The notes under the pieces were generated by a model that saw only the letters and a program-made list of their open reading frames with translations, did not search any database and had not been told where the DNA came from. Shown here in pieces: positions 1 through 6,764 of a stretch of DNA of 14,257 nucleotides (the stretch's first letter is position 1; the number at the start of each line of letters is the position of its first letter). Location: the NCBI GenBank assembly GCA_007116765.1, contig SKHV01000006.1:1-14257 (forward strand). The letters are read 5' to 3'. Both the position numbers and the translations under genes were made by a program. This DNA comes from Prolixibacteraceae bacterium. GTDB lineage: Bacteria; Bacteroidota; Bacteroidia; Bacteroidales; Prolixibacteraceae.

Positions 1-46
1 CGGCTACGCCGCCAACCCTCCCCCCTGAAAAATCTTTTCGATGGAA

Positions 47-74
47 CGTCATTGCGAGCAACGCGAAGCAATCT
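47..74. repeat. Short dispersed intergenic repeat (REP-like) at left edge
   Basis: The stretch reads CGTCATTGCGAGCAACGCGA followed by AGCAATCT. It carries a 5-bp inverted repeat, ATTGC at 51-55 and GCAAT at 68-72. Sequences of the form 'GTCATTGCGAGC...GAAGCAATCT' are known as dispersed intergenic repeats in many bacterial genomes; the match here is from memory. It lies just downstream of the last esterase stop and might help end that transcript, but no T-run follows the stem. The preceding bases 1-46 are GC- and C-rich, unlike the AT-rich spacers elsewhere in the window, and may belong to the same or another intergenic repeat. No gene is seen in 1-91. Confidence 0.5.
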
Positions 75-91
75 GTAAATTATATCATTTT

Positions 92-1276
92 TTATTCTTT
101 CCATAAATTTGGTAAAAACCTGTAATACAGCAGGTGGCGCCATGTGTTCCAGTCGTGGCCGGCATGACCGCCTATGTAATATTCATGTTCAATTTCGTGG
201 TTTTTAAGTGCTTCGTGCAAGGCCTGGCAACGTTGGTTGAAAAAGCCCTGAGCTTCTTTGGTTCCCTGCCCCACAAAAAGGTAATCGACCTTGTTGTGCA
301 CGCCGGGATCGCTTAAGAAATGTGCCAAAGAAGTTTCGGCATGAACATCACCGGCACTGAGTATACCGAAATTGGCAAACAAATCGAGCGAACGAAAACC
401 GATGAACATACTGTGACGACCGCCCATTGACAAGCCCGAAATTGCCCGCCCCTTTGGCGATTGCAAGGTACTGTAGCTTTTATCGACCAGGGGTATTACG
501 TGTTCACGGAGCTCTCTTTCAAAAATATCGAAAGTTAGTTCGCTATGTTGCGGATGGTTGCGGTGAATAATTTGATTATTGGGAATGGCAATTATCATGG
601 GCTCAGCTTTCCCTTCGGCCAAAAGGTTGTCCATTATGAAATTCACCCTCCCGTCGAATACCCAGTTAGATGGCAGTTCGCCGCTGCCGCCAACAAGGTA
701 CAACACCGGATATTTTTTCGAGGAATCGTAACATGGCGGGGTATAAACATAAAGTTCGCGTTCGCCGTTTGTCACGGCTGAATGGTAAACATGACGACTT
801 ACAATTCCGTGCGGAACATTTTGTGCATCGTAGTATGCGGGGCCATCGCCGTGCACCACCAACTGACTGTAAGGCGGCATGGCTGTAAATGCTGCATACG
901 TATTGTTGGGGTCGGCAATTTGTACACCATCTACTCTTAAATGATAGGCATACATATCGGGAGGCAGAGGCCCTATGGTTAATGTCCATATGCCATCATC
1001 GCCTTGGGTAAAAAGCATGGGTTCACGCCCTTTGTCCAAAACCGTATGGATAGCACCCGGGTTTAATTCTACTCTTTTGGCATCAGGAGCATTTAAACGA
1101 AAGGTCACCCTGCGGTCGTCGTGAACTTCGGGTGAGTTAAGCGGTGCACTAAAGGGTGTTAAACCCTCGGTGTTTTTATGCGGGTTGAAATCGAGGTTGA
1201 CATTGGCCTGTTGGGCACTTAAACCCAAAGGCAACAGCATGTAAATGGCAACGATACTAAATAATATTCTTTTCAT
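92..1276 (-). CDS. CE1-family esterase with E-set/CBM48-like N-terminal module (array copy 1, most divergent)
   Basis: Predicted secreted carbohydrate esterase (PF00756-type alpha/beta hydrolase), probably removing feruloyl, acetyl or similar acyl groups from hemicellulose in the periplasm. I start at the ATG whose complement is 1274-1276, because it gives a clean signal peptide (MKRILFSIVAIYMLLPLGLSAQ); the reading frame is open for 14 more codons, to 1318. With this start the protein has 394 residues. Residues about 45-130 form the E-set-like module and about 155-394 the hydrolase. The nucleophile is Ser283 in GLSMGG, His374 lies in HAGHDW, and the acid position holds Glu341 (GQGTKE) instead of the usual Asp. 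The usual HG of the YLQHG oxyanion-side motif is changed to YLVGGSGE. It is the last gene of the array, 145 bp after copy 2, so it may be separately expressed. Family confident; substrate unknown. Confidence 0.88.
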   Translation of the reverse strand: MKRILFSIVAIYMLLPLGLSAQQANVNLDFNPHKNTEGLTPFSAPLNSPEVHDDRRVTFRLNAPDAKRVELNPGAIHTVLDKGREPMLFTQGDDGIWTLTIGPLPPDMYAYHLRVDGVQIADPNNTYAAFTAMPPYSQLVVHGDGPAYYDAQNVPHGIVSRHVYHSAVTNGERELYVYTPPCYDSSKKYPVLYLVGGSGELPSNWVFDGRVNFIMDNLLAEGKAEPMIIAIPNNQIIHRNHPQHSELTFDIFERELREHVIPLVDKSYSTLQSPKGRAISGLSMGGRHSMFIGFRSLDLFANFGILSAGDVHAETSLAHFLSDPGVHNKVDYLFVGQGTKEAQGFFNQRCQALHEALKNHEIEHEYYIGGHAGHDWNTWRHLLYYRFLPNLWKE

Positions 1277-1334
1277 CCGAAAATATTTTGTTTTAAAAAG
1301 GCCGGATGGAACTCGCATGATGAATTTTCATCCG
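1270..1334. repeat. Direct and inverted repeats around the start of esterase copy 1
   Basis: The 10-mer TTTTCATCCG occurs twice, at 1270-1279 (overlapping the chosen start codon) and at 1325-1334. CGGATG at 1303-1308 lies between them and can pair with either. GATGAA (1319-1324) and TTCATC (1327-1332) form a further tight palindrome. On the minus strand the upstream copy begins a possible 12-codon reading frame (ATG at 1329-1331) that ends before the real gene. This could be a leader or translation-control element, or a chance duplication. The rest of the 145-bp spacer shows no convincing terminator or promoter. Confidence 0.25.
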
Positions 1335-1421
1335 TGGTTGTGATTAACGAATCATGCTCGTTTCATATATTTTCATTTTAAAAAGCATTACTAATCAAAA
1401 AACAAGGCCCAACTGTGGAAA

Positions 1422-2573
1422 TTATTGAAACACCCGCGATGCAAAATCGTGGAACGACTTTCGCCACACTTGCCATTCGTGATCGCCCGGAAATGAATTG
1501 AATTCAACTTTCAAACCGCTTTCTTTCATTGTTTCCACAGCTCTTTTGGTATGTTCGATGCGCATATCGGCTTCGCCGCATGAAATGTAAAACAGTGCAA
1601 GTTTTTGGTTGAACTCATCGGAGCGTGTTAGCAAGCCGGGAATTTCTTTTTCGGCGTCGAATGTAGATCCCGACGGGTTTCGTATTCCACCAAAAATACC
1701 GGAACTAAAGATACCTACCGCACTAAAAACATCGGGGTTTTCGAGTCCCACATAAAACGACTGACCGCCCCCCATTGACAATCCGCAAATTGCACGGTTT
1801 TTGACATCGGCCAGCGTACGGTAGTTTCCATCGACAAAGGGTATTATGTTATGTATCATTTCGTTGGTGAAACTTGTCATGCCTTGGCTACTATACCCTC
1901 CCATGCCCGAGCGCACATTTCCATTGGCAATTACCACAATCATAGGCTTTGCTTTACTTTCGGCAATGAGGTTGTCGAGAATAAGGTCGGTTTTGCCCTG
2001 CCTTACCCATCCGGTTTCATCTTCGCCCCCGCCATGCTGAAGATAAACCACAGGATATTTTTGTTCAGAATTTTGATCGTAGCCGGGAGGCGTATAAACG
2101 TATAATCTGCGCCAATTTTCAGTAACATTTGAATAATAATACCTTGAACTCATGGCTCCGTGAGGTACATCTTTTATCGAATAAAAGTCGAGATCCTTGT
2201 CGGGAATATCAATCCCACTGGTCATTTTTCCAGTGCCAAAAAACGATTGACTGGCAGGGTCGGCCACAGGCACATCGTCGATTAATAGGAAATAATAGTG
2301 AAACCCTGGCTCAATGGGTTCTGTACGAACAGTCCAAACATCATCAGCACCTTTTTCCATATCGTACTTTTTCCCCAAATCGATTTGTATTTTACGGGCA
2401 TTGGGAGCTTTTATTTTAAACACCACGCTATTGTCGGGCATAATGCACGGACATTGGTTTTGATTAATATTGGTAGATGCCGGCTCAGAAAACTGAACAA
2501 GCTGTGCGTGAGAAAATGATACTATAAGAATAATGATTACTACTAATAGACTTCGTTTATTGAAATACATCAT
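1422..2573 (-). CDS. CE1-family esterase with E-set/CBM48-like N-terminal module (array copy 2, classical Ser-Asp-His triad)
   Basis: Predicted secreted acyl-carbohydrate esterase of 383 residues. A signal peptide (about residues 1-23, ending SFSHAQ) is followed by an E-set-like module (about 45-125, with FHYYFLLIDDVPVADP) and an alpha/beta-hydrolase domain (about 140-383). Motifs in order: VYTPPGY (159-165), YLQHGGGEDETGW, the nucleophile elbow GLSMGG with Ser266, Asp336 in SCGEAD, and His365 in GDHEW. The spacings Ser-Asp (70) and Asp-His (29) are normal for feruloyl-esterase-type CE1 enzymes. It is the only intact copy here with Asp in the acid position and Gly in TPPGY, so it is the most typical member. 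It starts 21 bp after the stop of copy 3, which supports co-transcription. Two adjacent ATG codons could serve as start; the choice does not affect the signal peptide. Acyl specificity cannot be read from the sequence. Confidence 0.9.
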   Translation of the reverse strand: MMYFNKRSLLVVIIILIVSFSHAQLVQFSEPASTNINQNQCPCIMPDNSVVFKIKAPNARKIQIDLGKKYDMEKGADDVWTVRTEPIEPGFHYYFLLIDDVPVADPASQSFFGTGKMTSGIDIPDKDLDFYSIKDVPHGAMSSRYYYSNVTENWRRLYVYTPPGYDQNSEQKYPVVYLQHGGGEDETGWVRQGKTDLILDNLIAESKAKPMIVVIANGNVRSGMGGYSSQGMTSFTNEMIHNIIPFVDGNYRTLADVKNRAICGLSMGGGQSFYVGLENPDVFSAVGIFSSGIFGGIRNPSGSTFDAEKEIPGLLTRSDEFNQKLALFYISCGEADMRIEHTKRAVETMKESGLKVEFNSFPGDHEWQVWRKSFHDFASRVFQ

Positions 2574-2594
2574 AGTATTTAATTTTTTATATTT

Positions 2595-3761
2595 CTATTT
2601 GAAAAGCAACTGTGCATACTCGTACAACGATCGGCGCCAGGTGTGCCACTCGTGGGCAGTACCTTCCGAAACATAGAACACATGAGAAATCCCCTGTTTG
2701 TCGAGCATATCGCGGAAAGCGCCAATTGATTTTTGGAATACCTCAGCTTCTTTGGTACCAACACCCAGCCACAACACTTTCAATTGTTCATTTACACTAT
2801 TCCCATCTTTAAATGCGCCATCCAAAAAGGTTTCCACATTGATTGGTGCAGAGCTGGGATAATTTGCCGTGCCGCTAAAACCTCCGTAATAAGCAAAATG
2901 GCCAAGGTTGCCCATGGCTATGCGCATGGTTTGGTTGGCACCCATTGAAAGACCTGCAATGGCGCGGTTTTCGCGGTCGGTAAGCGTACGAAAACGGGTA
3001 TCAATCATGGGAATAATTTCCTGCATCACTACTTCTTCGAACACCATAGCCGGACGGGTTGGGTTACTTACCACTTGTTCTTCCTGAGGTTTAAAAGCAT
3101 AGCCGTTGTCCATAACAATAATCATGGGAACAGCTTTGTTATCGGCAATAAGGTTGTCGAGTATCAAATTGGCCTTTCCCTGAGCTGACCAGCCTGTTTC
3201 GTCTTCAAAGCTACCGTGCTGAAGATAAAGCACCGGATAACGTTTGTTGCTGTTATTGTTGTAACAGGGAGGCGTATATACAAAACAACGTCGCCACGAT
3301 TGGGTTATATCAGAAAAGTAAGGTACTTCGCTTACCATGCCGCGAGGCACATCTTTCAATGCGTACATGTAGCTGTCGCTTGCCGGAATCTCAATGCCGC
3401 TACCCCAACGACCGGCACCATAAAAATAGCGGGTGCCGGGGTCGGGGACAAATGCGCCATCAATATGCAGTTGATAATAGTGAAAGCCTTCGTCCTGTGG
3501 TGCCGACTCGCCGGTCCACACCCCATTTTCGTCTTTCACCATATCGTATTTAACTGCTCCAATATCGAGCTGTACATATTTTGCATCGGGTGCAGCAATT
3601 TGTGCACGCACACGGCCTTCGGAATTAACCTGAGGGTACTCCCTGCCCTGTTGGTTTACTTCAGAAGGCATGAAATCTTCAATAATTTTATCTTTTTGCG
3701 CAAATGCTATGTTGCCCATTGCACAAATGATTGTTGTAATAAGAATAATAATTGTTCTCAT
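2595..3761 (-). CDS. CE1-family esterase with E-set/CBM48-like N-terminal module (array copy 3)
   Basis: Predicted secreted carbohydrate esterase of 388 residues. The signal peptide covers about residues 1-22 (ending NIAFAQ). The E-set-like module (about 38-126) is almost the same as in copies 4 and 5, including VQLDIGAVKYDMVKDENGVW and FHYYQL. The hydrolase domain (about 138-388) has VYTPPCY, YLQHGSFEDETGW, nucleophile Ser272 in GLSMGA, Glu338 in GVGTKE at the acid position, and His370 in GTAHEWHTW. The catalytic half differs much more from its neighbours than the N-terminal half, especially in the loop after VMDNG (about 221-243) that should border the active site. It starts 30 bp after the stop of copy 4. 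Family is clear; the substrate and the effect of the Glu are not. Confidence 0.9.
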   Translation of the reverse strand: MRTIIILITTIICAMGNIAFAQKDKIIEDFMPSEVNQQGREYPQVNSEGRVRAQIAAPDAKYVQLDIGAVKYDMVKDENGVWTGESAPQDEGFHYYQLHIDGAFVPDPGTRYFYGAGRWGSGIEIPASDSYMYALKDVPRGMVSEVPYFSDITQSWRRCFVYTPPCYNNNSNKRYPVLYLQHGSFEDETGWSAQGKANLILDNLIADNKAVPMIIVMDNGYAFKPQEEQVVSNPTRPAMVFEEVVMQEIIPMIDTRFRTLTDRENRAIAGLSMGANQTMRIAMGNLGHFAYYGGFSGTANYPSSAPINVETFLDGAFKDGNSVNEQLKVLWLGVGTKEAEVFQKSIGAFRDMLDKQGISHVFYVSEGTAHEWHTWRRSLYEYAQLLFK

Positions 3762-3791
3762 CGTTTTTTGCTTGTATATGCCTTAAACCCG

Positions 3792-4892
3792 TTATTTAAA
3801 CAGATGCTGGGCAAGCTGGTGCAAGCTGCGGCGCCATGTGTGGAATTCGTGGGCTGTGCCTTCCGAAATGTAAGAAACAGCATTGAACCCGGCTTCTTTT
3901 AAGCTGGCTGCTCCATTCTTCACCCCATCGGGGCGCTCTTTGCTCCCGCAACTCAGGAACACAAGTTTCAGGTTTTTGTGTTCTTTTAAATCGTCGGGGT
4001 TATAAACACCACCGCTGAACAGGGCATAGTGCGAAAAAACATCGGGACGATTCAGTGTAACCAGCCTTGTTTCGAAGGCTCCCATTGAAAGACCGGCCAT
4101 GGCACGGTTATCCTGATTGGCCAGGGTACGGAAATTGGCATCGACATAAGGAATCAGTTCATCGACTAAAACCGTTTGGAAAGGTTTAATGTCGAAGTTA
4201 CGCAAGCCGCCAAATGCAATTTCGTTGGTCATGCCGTAAGTCATTACAACGATGAAAGGTTTGGCTTTACCTTCGGCAATAAGGTTGTCCATTATAAGGT
4301 TGGCACGCCCCTGCTGGGGCCACGAGAATTCGTTTTCGCAATAGCCGTGCTGCAGGTACAACACCGGATAACGTTGCGACAGTTCTTTCGTATAGCACGG
4401 AGGTGTGTACACAAAAGCCCTGCGCGAAGTGTTTGTACTTTCGGAGGGAAAAAGCACCTCGTGCAAATGACCGTGTGGCACATTTTTGAGGGCGAATATA
4501 TCCTGATCGTCGGAAGGCACCTCGATGCCGCTTCCCCATCGGCAAGCACCAAAAAACACCATGCTGCCCGGATCGGGTACCGATGCCCCGTCGATATTCA
4601 ACTGGTAATAGTGAAAACCTACGTCCTGTGGGGCCGACTCGCCTGTCCACACGCCATTTTCATCTTTTACCATGTCGTATTTTACCCCGCCAATATCGAG
4701 CTGTACCAGCTTTGCTTCGGTTGCCGATATCTGAGCGCGTACACGCCCTTCGGAATTCACCATTGGGTATTGCTGCCCCGGCTGGTTCGACGCTGCCGGT
4801 TCAAAGTCTTCAACTACATTTGTTTTGCTTTCTTGTCCGAAAACCATGCCGGTCAACAAAACCAGCATAATAACACTTAGAAATGGTTTCAT
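3792..4892 (-). CDS. CE1-family esterase with E-set/CBM48-like N-terminal module (array copy 4)
   Basis: Predicted secreted carbohydrate esterase, the shortest full copy at 366 residues. The signal peptide is about residues 1-20 (MKPFLSVIMLVLLTGMVFGQ). The E-set-like module (about 38-126) matches copies 3 and 5 closely. The hydrolase domain shows VYTPPCY (161-167), YLQHGYCENEFSW (the GGGE of the usual motif is replaced by GYCE), nucleophile Ser269 in GLSMGA, Glu319 in CGSKE at the acid position, and His348 in GTAHEFHTW. The region between the nucleophile and the acid is shorter than in copy 3, which explains the smaller size. It starts 19 bp after the stop of copy 5, so the two are very likely one transcript. 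Confidence 0.9.
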   Translation of the reverse strand: MKPFLSVIMLVLLTGMVFGQESKTNVVEDFEPAASNQPGQQYPMVNSEGRVRAQISATEAKLVQLDIGGVKYDMVKDENGVWTGESAPQDVGFHYYQLNIDGASVPDPGSMVFFGACRWGSGIEVPSDDQDIFALKNVPHGHLHEVLFPSESTNTSRRAFVYTPPCYTKELSQRYPVLYLQHGYCENEFSWPQQGRANLIMDNLIAEGKAKPFIVVMTYGMTNEIAFGGLRNFDIKPFQTVLVDELIPYVDANFRTLANQDNRAMAGLSMGAFETRLVTLNRPDVFSHYALFSGGVYNPDDLKEHKNLKLVFLSCGSKERPDGVKNGAASLKEAGFNAVSYISEGTAHEFHTWRRSLHQLAQHLFK

Positions 4893-4903
4893 TTATATAA
4901 AAA

Positions 4904-4917
4904 TTAGTTAGTTAGTT
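4904..4917. repeat. TTAG tetranucleotide repeat over the stop of esterase copy 5
   Basis: Three TTAG units followed by TT span the stop codon of copy 5 (complement of 4912-4914) and the spacer to copy 4. On the coding strand this reads as repeated AACT/CTAA units. Gain or loss of a unit after the stop would change only the spacer length. The tract is short and may be inert. Confidence 0.4.
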
Positions 4918-6069
4918 TTGAAATAAAAGCTGAGCAAATTGATAAAAGCTTCGACGCCATGTTTGCCATTCGTGTGCAGTATTGGGCGACACATAATAAT
5001 GGGCATCCATGCCTTTCTTCTTAAGCTCCTCCACATTGGCTTTTGGATCTGCTCCCATATTGTACCGACCACTTTCTACCTCACGGCTTCCGAAGCTGAT
5101 GAACAATAGTTTTACGTTATTCATAAAATCGGGGTTGTTCTCAATATCGTCGGGGCTAATGCTGCCACCGCTGAACATACCTACATGCGAGAAAACATCG
5201 GAGTTGGCCAGTGTTATTGTCCGTGTTTGCATGGCTCCCATTGATAAACCGGCCATAGCCCTGTTTTTTTGATCGGCAAGGGTACGGTAGTTGGTGTCAA
5301 TCATAGGAATAATGTCGTTTATGAGAGTATTTCTGAATCCATCGGCCCAGCCTGTTGGAGGCCATGGACCTTCGCGACGCTCACCATCTGCTGTGCGTGG
5401 CCTGCTCCATGTTCCGTTGTCCATAACAATAATGAAAGGTTTGGCTTTCCCTTCGGCAAGCAGGTTGTCCATTATAAAACCTGCCCTTCCCTGGGCCGAC
5501 CATCCGGTTTCGTTTTCGCCACCACCATGCTGAAGGTACAGTACGGGGTAACGTTTATTGGTGTTTTCATTGTAGCACGGAGGCGTATATACAAAGCAGC
5601 GGCGTGTGTTCTGGTTTGTTTCAGAAAAATAGAAATGCTCGCGCACCTGTCCGTGTGGCACGTTTTTGATAGCATAAATATCCTGATCGTGAGCAGGTAT
5701 TTCAACCCCGCTGCCCCAACGGCCTGCACCATAGAAGTACAAACTTCCCGGGTCGGGCACCGATGCTCCGTCGATATTCAATTGGTAATAGTGGAAGCCT
5801 TCGTCCTGAGGTGCCGATTCACCGATCCACACTCCGTTTTCATCTTTCACCAAATCGTATTTTACAGCACCAATATCGAGCTGCACATAATTGGCACCGG
5901 GTGCCGATATTTGCACACGCACACGGCCTTCGGAATTCACCTGAGGATATTCTCTTCCGGGCTGATTCACTGCCGAGGGTTTAAAATCTTCTACTACCTG
6001 TGCCAAAGAAACAGTAAACATCAAGCAAAAAGTCATCAAGGTCAATAGTATTCTAGTTAGCTTACTCAT
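4912..6069 (-). CDS. CE1-family esterase with E-set/CBM48-like N-terminal module (array copy 5, first gene of esterase operon)
   Basis: Predicted secreted carbohydrate esterase of 385 residues and the promoter-proximal gene of the array. The signal peptide is about residues 1-24 (ending TVSLAQ). The E-set-like module spans about 36-125 and the hydrolase about 138-385. Motifs: VYTPPCY (160-166), YLQHGGGENETGW, nucleophile Ser276 in GLSMGA, Glu330 in FGSRE at the acid position, and His366 in NTAHEW. The loop after VMDNG (about 220-246) is longer and rich in Arg, Pro and Trp, and is the part most likely to set substrate choice. The region upstream is AT-rich with no Shine-Dalgarno sequence, as usual in Bacteroidota. 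A terminator at 6325-6357 separates it from the regulator gene, so it should have its own promoter. Family sure; feruloyl versus acetyl activity open. Confidence 0.9.
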   Translation of the reverse strand: MSKLTRILLTLMTFCLMFTVSLAQVVEDFKPSAVNQPGREYPQVNSEGRVRVQISAPGANYVQLDIGAVKYDLVKDENGVWIGESAPQDEGFHYYQLNIDGASVPDPGSLYFYGAGRWGSGVEIPAHDQDIYAIKNVPHGQVREHFYFSETNQNTRRCFVYTPPCYNENTNKRYPVLYLQHGGGENETGWSAQGRAGFIMDNLLAEGKAKPFIIVMDNGTWSRPRTADGERREGPWPPTGWADGFRNTLINDIIPMIDTNYRTLADQKNRAMAGLSMGAMQTRTITLANSDVFSHVGMFSGGSISPDDIENNPDFMNNVKLLFISFGSREVESGRYNMGADPKANVEELKKKGMDAHYYVSPNTAHEWQTWRRSFYQFAQLLFQN

Positions 6070-6324
6070 AATAATTTGTTTAGTTATTAATTAGGTTCAT
6101 TATTTAACATCAAGAAAACGAATATAAATGCTCAAATCAAAATGTAAGTGGCAATTTAATAATTATAAACATTGGAAAGTTTTAAAATCAGATACACCTT
6201 ATTCAAATACAGATAATATGCACTTTTTCGCCATATAAAACCCTTTTTGAGATTAAAAACGACAAATAAACAGTACCGGAAATAGTACAAATTAAAAACT
6301 CAAACATTTGATACAAAACATTAC
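6070..6324 (-). promoter_or_regulatory. AT-rich control region upstream of the esterase array
   Basis: This gene-free stretch lies between the terminator and the first esterase, so the promoter for the array should be here. No perfect Bacteroidota -7 box (TAnnTTTG on the minus strand) was found; TACATTTT, the complement of AAAATGTA near 6140, misses by one base. CAGATA occurs twice on the plus strand, at 6189-6194 and 6210-6215, 21 bp apart (two helical turns), which would suit a dimeric AraC-type regulator such as the neighbouring HTCS. Both the promoter role and the regulator site are inference from position and spacing. Confidence 0.4.
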
Positions 6325-6357
6325 AAAAACCGTGATCACCCCTTGAATTGATCCCGG
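6325..6357 (-). terminator. Intrinsic terminator separating regulator region from esterase operon
   Basis: On the minus strand, CCGGGATCA, a 10-base loop and TGATCACGG form an 8-bp stem with one mismatch, immediately followed by TTTTTG. In plus coordinates the arms are 6330-6338 and 6349-6357, with the A-run at 6325-6329. This is the standard layout of a Rho-independent terminator for leftward transcription. It lies downstream of the HTCS gene and the esterase relics and upstream of the array, which indicates separate transcripts. Confidence 0.62.
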
Positions 6358-6410
6358 CAAAAAGCTATCTTAAACTCTATACTTCTCTGAAGGGTTCTTT
6401 AATACTATTT

Positions 6411-6617
6411 TTATTTGAATAATACCTGAGCAAAATTGAAAAGATTATTTCGCCAAACTGGCCATGTATGTCCTCCGGGATATTCACTGTAAGCATATTT
6501 GATATTCATCTGGTCGAAGCGTTCCATCATTACCCGGCAGTTTTCCCAGGCAATATCTTCTTCACCTCCCATAGCAATCCAGAATTGTTTCAAATTATTA
6601 AAGTTTATTTCACTTAG
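6411..6617 (-). pseudogene. C-terminal remnant of a sixth CE1 esterase
   Basis: The reading frame encodes only the last ~69 residues of an esterase. It includes NNLKQFWIAMGGEED with the catalytic Asp, PGGHTWPVWR with the catalytic His, and the family-typical ending FNFAQVLFK. The frame is closed upstream by a TAG at 6618-6620, and no signal peptide, E-set module or nucleophile motif is present. Any start inside it (a TTG at 6591-6593 or the ATG of IAMGGEED) would give a peptide without Ser, so it cannot be an active enzyme. It has Asp in the acid position, like copy 2, and its PGGHTW motif differs from the TAHEW of copies 3-5. It is therefore not a simple recent copy of those three. Confidence 0.8.
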
Positions 6618-6670
6618 CTAAAAGTACAAAACAGGTAATCGGCTTTATTCTCAAATTAGATAATAATAAT

Positions 6671-6703
6671 CTAAATCCAGACATGCCAATGTGGATATTC
6701 ATA
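6671..6703 (-). pseudogene. Possible tiny relic of another esterase C-terminus
   Basis: One minus-strand frame reads YEYPHWHVWI and then stops. It resembles the esterase His motif of the form EYPGGHTWxVWR, as in the adjacent relic (SEYPGGHTWPVWR), with a few residues lost. It is separate from, and upstream of, the larger relic and sits about 60 bp after the HTCS stop, so it would come from a different copy. The match is only about nine residues and could be chance. No other gene is seen in 6621-6764. Confidence 0.3.
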
Positions 6704-6764
6704 TGCAAGTGAAAAATACTAATTGAGTAGTTGTTGAAGAAACGAACTCCCGGTTCAATTTAAA

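Noticed and set aside
3216..3902. Long plus-strand open frames opposite esterases (also 4176-4880 and 5269-6048)
   Set aside because: They lie antisense to the three related esterases in corresponding positions. They mirror one another only because the coding strands are homologous, have no recognisable domains, and have no credible start context.
6223..6248. Two CTTTTT tracts 20 bp apart as a phased regulatory element
   Set aside because: Such short T-tracts are expected by chance in this very AT-rich spacer.
6618..6650. Short matches SRLPVLYF and NKADYLF in two frames, resembling esterase motifs YPVLYL and NKVDYLF
   Set aside because: The two readings overlap in different frames and cannot both be real. 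Each is only 7-8 residues, too short to support without an alignment.
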